Below are positions 60,070-64,000 of a DNA stretch of 64,000 nt, piece after piece. The stretch lies in contig NZ_VPFD01000030.1 in assembly GCF_008014745.1 (NCBI RefSeq), forward strand, positions 57,738 to 121,737. The letters run 5' to 3'. The DNA is from Massilia arenae. Its GTDB lineage: Bacteria; Pseudomonadota; Gammaproteobacteria; Burkholderiales; Burkholderiaceae_D. The number at the start of each line of letters is the position of its first letter. Position 1 is the stretch's first letter. The notes beneath the pieces were generated by a model. The model made no database searches and was not told where the DNA came from. It saw nothing but the letters and a program-made list of their open reading frames with translations. A program made the position numbers and the translations under genes.

Positions 60070-61039
60070 GGGCTGTTGCTATCGTAAGCGATTCAGCACG
60101 GCAGCTCGTACCTGTAACTCGACCACCTGACGGTCGAAGTCACGTGCCATGACGCGTTCACCCAGCAGCTTGAAACAGCGCATTTTGGTTTCAACAAGAT
60201 TGCGGCGATGGTAACCACTCCATTTCTTCCAGATCGCCCGGCCCAGTCTGCGCGTAGTGTGCAGGATCTCATTACGCGCATCGGCACCGCAGCGGTTGGT
60301 TTTCCAGGGTTTGGCATTCTTCCGAGTCGGGATGATGGCATCCGCGGCGCGTAAAGCGATGGCCTCGTGACAGTCTTTCGTGTCGTAGGCACCATCTCCG
60401 CTGACGCTGGCAATCTTCTCGTCGGCAGGAATCTGATCAAGCAGCGCTGGCAGGACAGGCGCGACACCACTGCTGTTGTCGGTGACCTCCATGGCCCGGA
60501 TCTCAAGCGTGGACGCGTCGATACCGAGGTGCACCTTGCGCCATTGACGGCGATACTCCACGCCATGCTTCTTCGTCTTCCATGCGCCTTCGCCCAGCAT
60601 CTTGATGCCCGTACTGTCCACCAGCAGGTGCAAACCCGTCGTGCTCGGTACGGCACCGATGGCCACCTGCAGCGTCTTTTGCCGTCGGCTGACCATGCTG
60701 TAGTCCGGCACCGGCCAGTCGAGCCCAGCCAGGCGCAACAGGCTTGCGTCATCCCCATGGCCTGGCGCAGCGGCAAATTGAAGAGGCATTTCATACTCAG
60801 GCAGAGCTGGATCGCCTCGTCGCTGAACGTCTGGCTGTGCCCGCGCTTGCCGTTCGGCTGGCCGTGCCAGCTCATGGTCGGATCAAGCCAGATGAGCAGC
60901 GAGCCGCGTGACTTCAGCGCTTCGTTGTATGCCTTCTAGTTGGTCGTACAGTACTTCTGCGGCGCCGGTTTCATGCATTCACGCTACAGACCGGCAGCTT
61001 CCACGCTGGCCGGGCAGGATTTACGCAACAAAGCCGCCC
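60070..61039 (-). mobile_element. IS5-family element, decayed
   Basis: The element of about 970 bp holds one broken transposase on the minus strand. The right end reads GGGCGGCTTTGTTGCGTAAA on the minus strand, a typical IS5-group terminus. The left end, GGGCTGTTGCTATCGTAAGC, matches it only loosely, so the left boundary is uncertain. No clear target duplication is seen. Confidence 0.7.
60079..60974 (-). pseudogene. IS5-family transposase, broken
   Basis: Conserved stretches run through two frames: KAYNEALKSRGSLLIWLDPT, RSFSDE-like SQTFSDEAIQLCLSMKCLFN, GLDWPVPDYSMVSRRQKTLQ, YRRQWRKVHLGIDASTLEIR, VSGDGAYDTKDCHEAIA and WKKWSGYHRRNLVETKMRCF, with DDE residues present. Codon 13 is TAG (60936-60938) where related proteins have Trp. 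A single-base loss near 60744 (GACGCAAGCC where CAAAGCC is expected) shifts the frame after QAMGMTQ. So the transposase cannot be made whole. It is IS5-like in size (about 298 codons). Confidence 0.82.
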
Positions 61040-61125
61040 TAAGTAATCAAGCTCTTGAGGAAATCGTTGATTTCAGCGTTTTCCAAATTCATTAAGTTCC
61101 CATATTGGTGATTTATTTCCTAAAT

Positions 61126-62058
61126 TCATCTCCAATTGATAGGATCCATAGGTCTCCAAGCGTCCGGGACGGCGCCGCGACTGCCTGGACTCCAGCCAGC
61201 AGATGAAACTTTAGCACCAGTATTAGTGGTAATGCGTAGCCAAATCGACCTTGATGCGTCGAATAAATAAATGGCCTGATCGTCCCGTGCCCCTTCAGTG
61301 AAGGAGGCAATGTGCTTCCCATGCTGGTGCTCCTTCCAATAATCTCCTTTTTTTATAAACTCGGAAATCACGCGCGCATATGTGCCGGTAGCAGTCTGGT
61401 TGTGCGATATGAAAACCAAATGGTCTTTGTTGCCCTGTGCTTTTGTTTTCGCCTTTTTCCACCCTGCTGTGAATGAGTCTATGCGCTCGCTTCGTGGAGG
61501 GTGAGTTTCTGAACCACTTGATGATAATGAAAGCAAAAATTGACGGCCCTCATCTAAGGATCCACCTAAATTTCCGATGACAAACCCAGAAAAGGCATCT
61601 GCTTCGAGTTCACGAGGTGGTCTGGACCCAATATTGTCTAACGTATGTCCACATAAATGATGTCCAATTTCATGCGCGATAATCCCAACATTTGACCAAT
61701 TCGTATTTCCATATTGAGAGGCTGATTTCATAAACGTCTCATCGTATATTATGTATCGTTTATCCTTTTGCAAGGTTGCGTATGCACTAATTTCTGGTTC
61801 ATCTGTTGCAATAATTGTAAAATTAGCTGGTAGGGCAACGCAGCCGCATATATCTGCCACCAGTTCACGAGCTTTAAGTGTTGACTTTGAAACCGCTATA
61901 TTTCCGAGCTTGACGTCTTTGTCAAATGCACATCCTTTTCCGCCTATAAATATATTGTCTTTAGTAAAAATCCCCTGAGACAAGGAATAGCCTCCTATCA
62001 ATGTTGCAGAAACGCCGAGAAAAATTCTTCGCCGTGTGACACTAAATTCTCTAGGCAT
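61126..62058 (-). CDS. Tat-exported gluzincin metallopeptidase, unknown
   Basis: The 310-residue protein has a twin-arginine signal (TRRRIFLGVSATLIGGYSLS, Arg10-Arg11-x-Phe-Leu), then a peptidase domain with NVGIIAHEIGHHLCGHTLDN (His129, Glu130, His133) and a third-ligand candidate in RELEADAF (Glu150 or Glu152), the M48-like pattern. The C-terminal 110 residues (from about 200, with DHLVFISHNQTATGTYARVI) match no family I know. It is AT-rich relative to the chromosome and divergent from the PG-binding gene. Export to the periplasm followed by proteolysis is inferred. Target unknown. Confidence 0.75.
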   Translation of the reverse strand: MPREFSVTRRRIFLGVSATLIGGYSLSQGIFTKDNIFIGGKGCAFDKDVKLGNIAVSKSTLKARELVADICGCVALPANFTIIATDEPEISAYATLQKDKRYIIYDETFMKSASQYGNTNWSNVGIIAHEIGHHLCGHTLDNIGSRPPRELEADAFSGFVIGNLGGSLDEGRQFLLSLSSSGSETHPPRSERIDSFTAGWKKAKTKAQGNKDHLVFISHNQTATGTYARVISEFIKKGDYWKEHQHGKHIASFTEGARDDQAIYLFDASRSIWLRITTNTGAKVSSAGWSPGSRGAVPDAWRPMDPINWR

Positions 62059-62388
62059 GTTCCCCTCCTACACAGAGCTTCGGCACGACCAGCAAGCGCC
62101 TACAAGCTTAGCTCTAATCGTTTGACGATGCTCGTAAATCCCGCACGTACGCGATGTGTGTGATTTGTGAGACATTGCTTGCCATATTAAATGCGAAGTA
62201 TAAGATGATGGGTGTTGTTGACGAACATCAAAATTGGCGAAGATTAAATCTTCATCAAGAGAGTACAAACAAAATACAATGCGCGCGCCAGAGAAGAACG
62301 TAATGCGATTGTTTTCTAGGTTGTATGAATTTCATCAGCTCACGGATGTAAAGAAAGTACCTGCGTTTAAATAGACTAGGGGGTAATC
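62059..62388. other. Divergent promoter region of the exported pair
   Basis: This 330-bp AT-rich gap lies between the two divergent Tat-protein genes. A 66-codon minus-strand frame at 62068-62268 begins only with TTG and has no ribosome site, so I do not call it a gene. No clear repeat or operator was found. Confidence 0.5.
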
Positions 62389-63585
62389 ATGAGTATGCTG
62401 CGACGTGATTTCTTATTAAGCGGGTTTGCCGCTGGGTTCGGCTTTCCCGAGGCGTCAACTGCTCAGGCGCTAGCAGATCAAGCAAATATCGACGATTTAT
62501 TCCAGGCTGATGCTGAACCTCGTCCACCAAGTTTTAAGGAACCAAAGACCGTAGGCCGTTGGGCCGCACTGGATACACCGCCTAAACCGCAATGGCCTCA
62601 GCGCGCTGTTAGTGTTGACTTTCATCATCTAAGTAAAGCAGCACCGAAACTAGAGACGGAGTCTTTTAGTCTTACTGGCGAAGTTTTGCGAAATTTAGCT
62701 AAATTGAATTCGTTTGATCTGAGTCGAACGAGAGAACACGTGTTATTCGGTTTACGTGGCTGCTCTCCCACAAAAATAAAGCTTAATTTTTCTTCGTCAG
62801 TCGAGGTAGTCGAGAGTCTCCCCGATCATCTGAATTTGCGCTGTCTATTAGGAGTGTGGCGCCCACATCAAAACGATCTTTGGGTGACCTCAGCCTCTAC
62901 CGTTCCAAATGTTGAATATATGTTTCAAATGATGAATGGTGGGTTAGCTTGCAATATGTTTCCTACTGGACTGCATCGATATGTAGTCGGCACACATCGA
63001 GCTGGGTCGAAATACCCCCAACGAGGGGCATTTCGCCAATTGGACCCGGTACCCGTTTTGCGGAATCGAAATAATTTGACATTCGAGTTGCCGCCAACCG
63101 ATAAATATGATGTGACGATAGATCGGGTTGTGGCAGACAATATTCATGCTGGAGTACTTGAGTCATCACAGCACCCACCATTCTTCTCGTCAGCAGGGTG
63201 CCAAGTAATTCCAGGTGGCTACCGAACCAACGGCGAAAACAGGGCCTATGGCCAGTGGGCAGTTTTCCGTGAGCGTGCAGGTCTGAAGCCAGTAGTGTTT
63301 GCCCCAGGCAACGTTACCTCCACGATAGATGATGGAAGAAGTTTCTATTACATGCTTCTGACCGGGGCAGAGGCGCGCCTGATAGCGAGAGGGCAGAGTG
63401 TCTTGCTTGATTCCAGACTTCGATTCGGGTCATCGGGTCCTCGTGTACGCAGGTTGAGCGAACGCTTAACGGGAAATTCGACAAGTAGTTATTTTGATCA
63501 GACATTAATGGCTTCGTTCTTAGCTTGGCAGATGAAGAGGTTGAATTACTCGGACGGAGTGATTGATCAGGTTGCCGAAAATTAA
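62389..63585 (+). CDS. Tat-exported peptidoglycan-binding, L,D-transpeptidase-like protein
   Basis: The 398-residue protein starts with a twin-arginine signal (MSMLRRDFLLSGFAAGFGFP). The C-terminus has a PG_binding_1-type repeat (SRLRFGSSGPRVRRLSERLT, residues about 346-365). Between them, about residues 70-330, DNIHAGVLESS and SSAGCQVIPG give a His253...Cys271 pair like the H-x(n)-S-x-G-C centre of YkuD L,D-transpeptidases and related lysins; the usual second His is Ala here. It may modify or bind peptidoglycan in the periplasm. The family is not certain. It is AT-rich, in keeping with transfer, and divergent from the peptidase. Confidence 0.7.
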   Translation: MSMLRRDFLLSGFAAGFGFPEASTAQALADQANIDDLFQADAEPRPPSFKEPKTVGRWAALDTPPKPQWPQRAVSVDFHHLSKAAPKLETESFSLTGEVLRNLAKLNSFDLSRTREHVLFGLRGCSPTKIKLNFSSSVEVVESLPDHLNLRCLLGVWRPHQNDLWVTSASTVPNVEYMFQMMNGGLACNMFPTGLHRYVVGTHRAGSKYPQRGAFRQLDPVPVLRNRNNLTFELPPTDKYDVTIDRVVADNIHAGVLESSQHPPFFSSAGCQVIPGGYRTNGENRAYGQWAVFRERAGLKPVVFAPGNVTSTIDDGRSFYYMLLTGAEARLIARGQSVLLDSRLRFGSSGPRVRRLSERLTGNSTSSYFDQTLMASFLAWQMKRLNYSDGVIDQVAEN

Positions 63586-63699
63586 ATTCTTCGAGATACA
63601 TCTGTGAAGACTTAGTCAGCGTAGCCCGTACTAATGAGAAATTAAATGGCCAACTATACTTTATTCCGGGTTATCGCTGCACGCAGATTGCCACGGCAA

Positions 63700-63736
63700 G
63701 AAAAAAAATGGCGCTGCGATCTTTCTGATCGCAGCG
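63700..63736 (-). terminator. Intrinsic terminator of the integrase gene
   Basis: On the minus strand GCTGCGATC-AGAAA-GATCGCAGC is a 9-bp perfect stem followed after four bases by eight Ts. It lies about 20 bp downstream of the integrase stop codon. Confidence 0.85.
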
Positions 63737-63756
63737 TATTGAGATCGCCATGCAGA

Positions 63757-64000
63757 TCAAGATTGATTGACGAGGTTCGATACCAATTGCGAAGTATTGC
63801 GCAGCGTGCTGGACGCGAGATGAGCATAGCGCTGCGTCGTCACGCTTGAAGCATGTCCTAAAAGCAACTGTACTTGATACAGCGAAGCGCCTTCGTTAAC
63901 TAGGGAACGATAGCTGTCGAGTCCCGTTTGATCATAAACGCGTTTAACGAATAACTCAGGTCGCTTCTGTTGCCATTCCTTGAGCGCGAGGACGGGCGTT
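63757..64000 (-). CDS. Tyrosine integrase, C-terminal end (partial)
   Basis: The frame is open at the right edge; 80 codons are seen, ending LRNTSQLVSNLVNQS. The segment SLYQVQLLLGHASSVTTQRY followed by AHLASSTL carries the conserved LGH box and the nucleophile Tyr of phage-type tyrosine recombinases. Before it reads TGLDSYRSLVNEG, where relatives have about ten more residues with the Arg-x-x-His box (YRIHDLRHxxAxLLVNxG pattern). An in-frame deletion of that box would make the enzyme inactive. It lies near the predicted tRNA end of the island. Confidence 0.82.
   Translation of the reverse strand, partial: TPVLALKEWQQKRPELFVKRVYDQTGLDSYRSLVNEGASLYQVQLLLGHASSVTTQRYAHLASSTLRNTSQLVSNLVNQS

Noticed and set aside
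62068..62268. A 66-codon minus-strand frame between the exported pair
   Set aside because: Only a TTG start, no ribosome site; the Cys pair near its end could be chance.
1..64000. CRISPR arrays
   Set aside because: No spaced identical repeats of 25-40 bp were found by reading; the only tandem repeat is the 12-bp coding repeat at 28.7 kb.

Overview
The window is a high-GC chromosomal segment whose gene content fits a betaproteobacterium of the Oxalobacteraceae, probably Massilia or a close relative. The clues are a PEP-CTERM protein, SWIM/SNF2 helicase, AbgT and BCCT carriers, paired ATP-grasp/alpha-E/transglutaminase modules and gene-dense GC-rich coding. The genus is an inference from gene families; no rRNA or intact tRNA gene lies in the window.

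Layout. 1-2.5 kb: the end of a chitin-sugar locus (GH20 hexosaminidase, AmpG-like permease). 2.6-16.3 kb: ordinary chromosome, with a PEP-CTERM protein, AraC/GyrI regulator, BCCT and DUF819 transporters, an OmpR-type two-component pair, a BOF protein, a SWIM-SNF2 helicase and a divergent LysR/SDR pair. 17.0-18.1 kb: an IS1595-type insertion with terminal repeats and a near-identical 8-bp target duplication, followed by a 25-residue membrane protein. 20.0-24.9 kb: a tightly overlapped trehalose operon whose synthase carries a membrane-anchored sensor-like N-terminus. 25.0-29.2 kb: wecB-wecC, then a GT28 glycosyltransferase with a repeat-encoded Cys tail and a membrane protein. 31.4-42.1 kb: an amidoligase-type locus with two ATP-grasp/alpha-E modules, two transglutaminases and a zinc-ribbon metallopeptidase. 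42.3 kb: a Tai4-like T6SS immunity gene without an effector beside it. 43.0-48.0 kb: a flavin oxidoreductase, a HAF/PKD protein and a DUF885 protein. 48.2-52.1 kb: a tellurite-type cluster (TelA, TerD and three unknown genes). 52.2-56.0 kb: MsrA, an alpha/beta hydrolase, an AbgT carrier and a DUF3140 protein.

From about 56.2 kb to the right edge the sequence is a mobile region. Two truncated copies of the 3' half of tRNA-Phe (56205-56251 and 59684-59728, minus strand) bracket a PLD/helicase gene whose DUF3427 domain is cut off by a single in-frame amber codon. Beyond the second copy lie a decayed IS5-type element, an AT-rich divergent pair of twin-arginine-exported proteins (a gluzincin metallopeptidase, and a peptidoglycan-binding protein with an L,D-transpeptidase-like motif), and the C-terminus of a tyrosine integrase that seems to have lost its Arg-x-x-His box. 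The simplest reading is tandem accretion of islands at one tRNA-Phe gene, with the intact tRNA beyond the right edge.

The systems most worth following up are the island cargo at 61-63.6 kb, the sensor-fused trehalose synthase operon, the doubled ATP-grasp/alpha-E locus, and the unknown genes of the ter cluster. All function calls come from reading motifs and recalled family features; no database search was possible.
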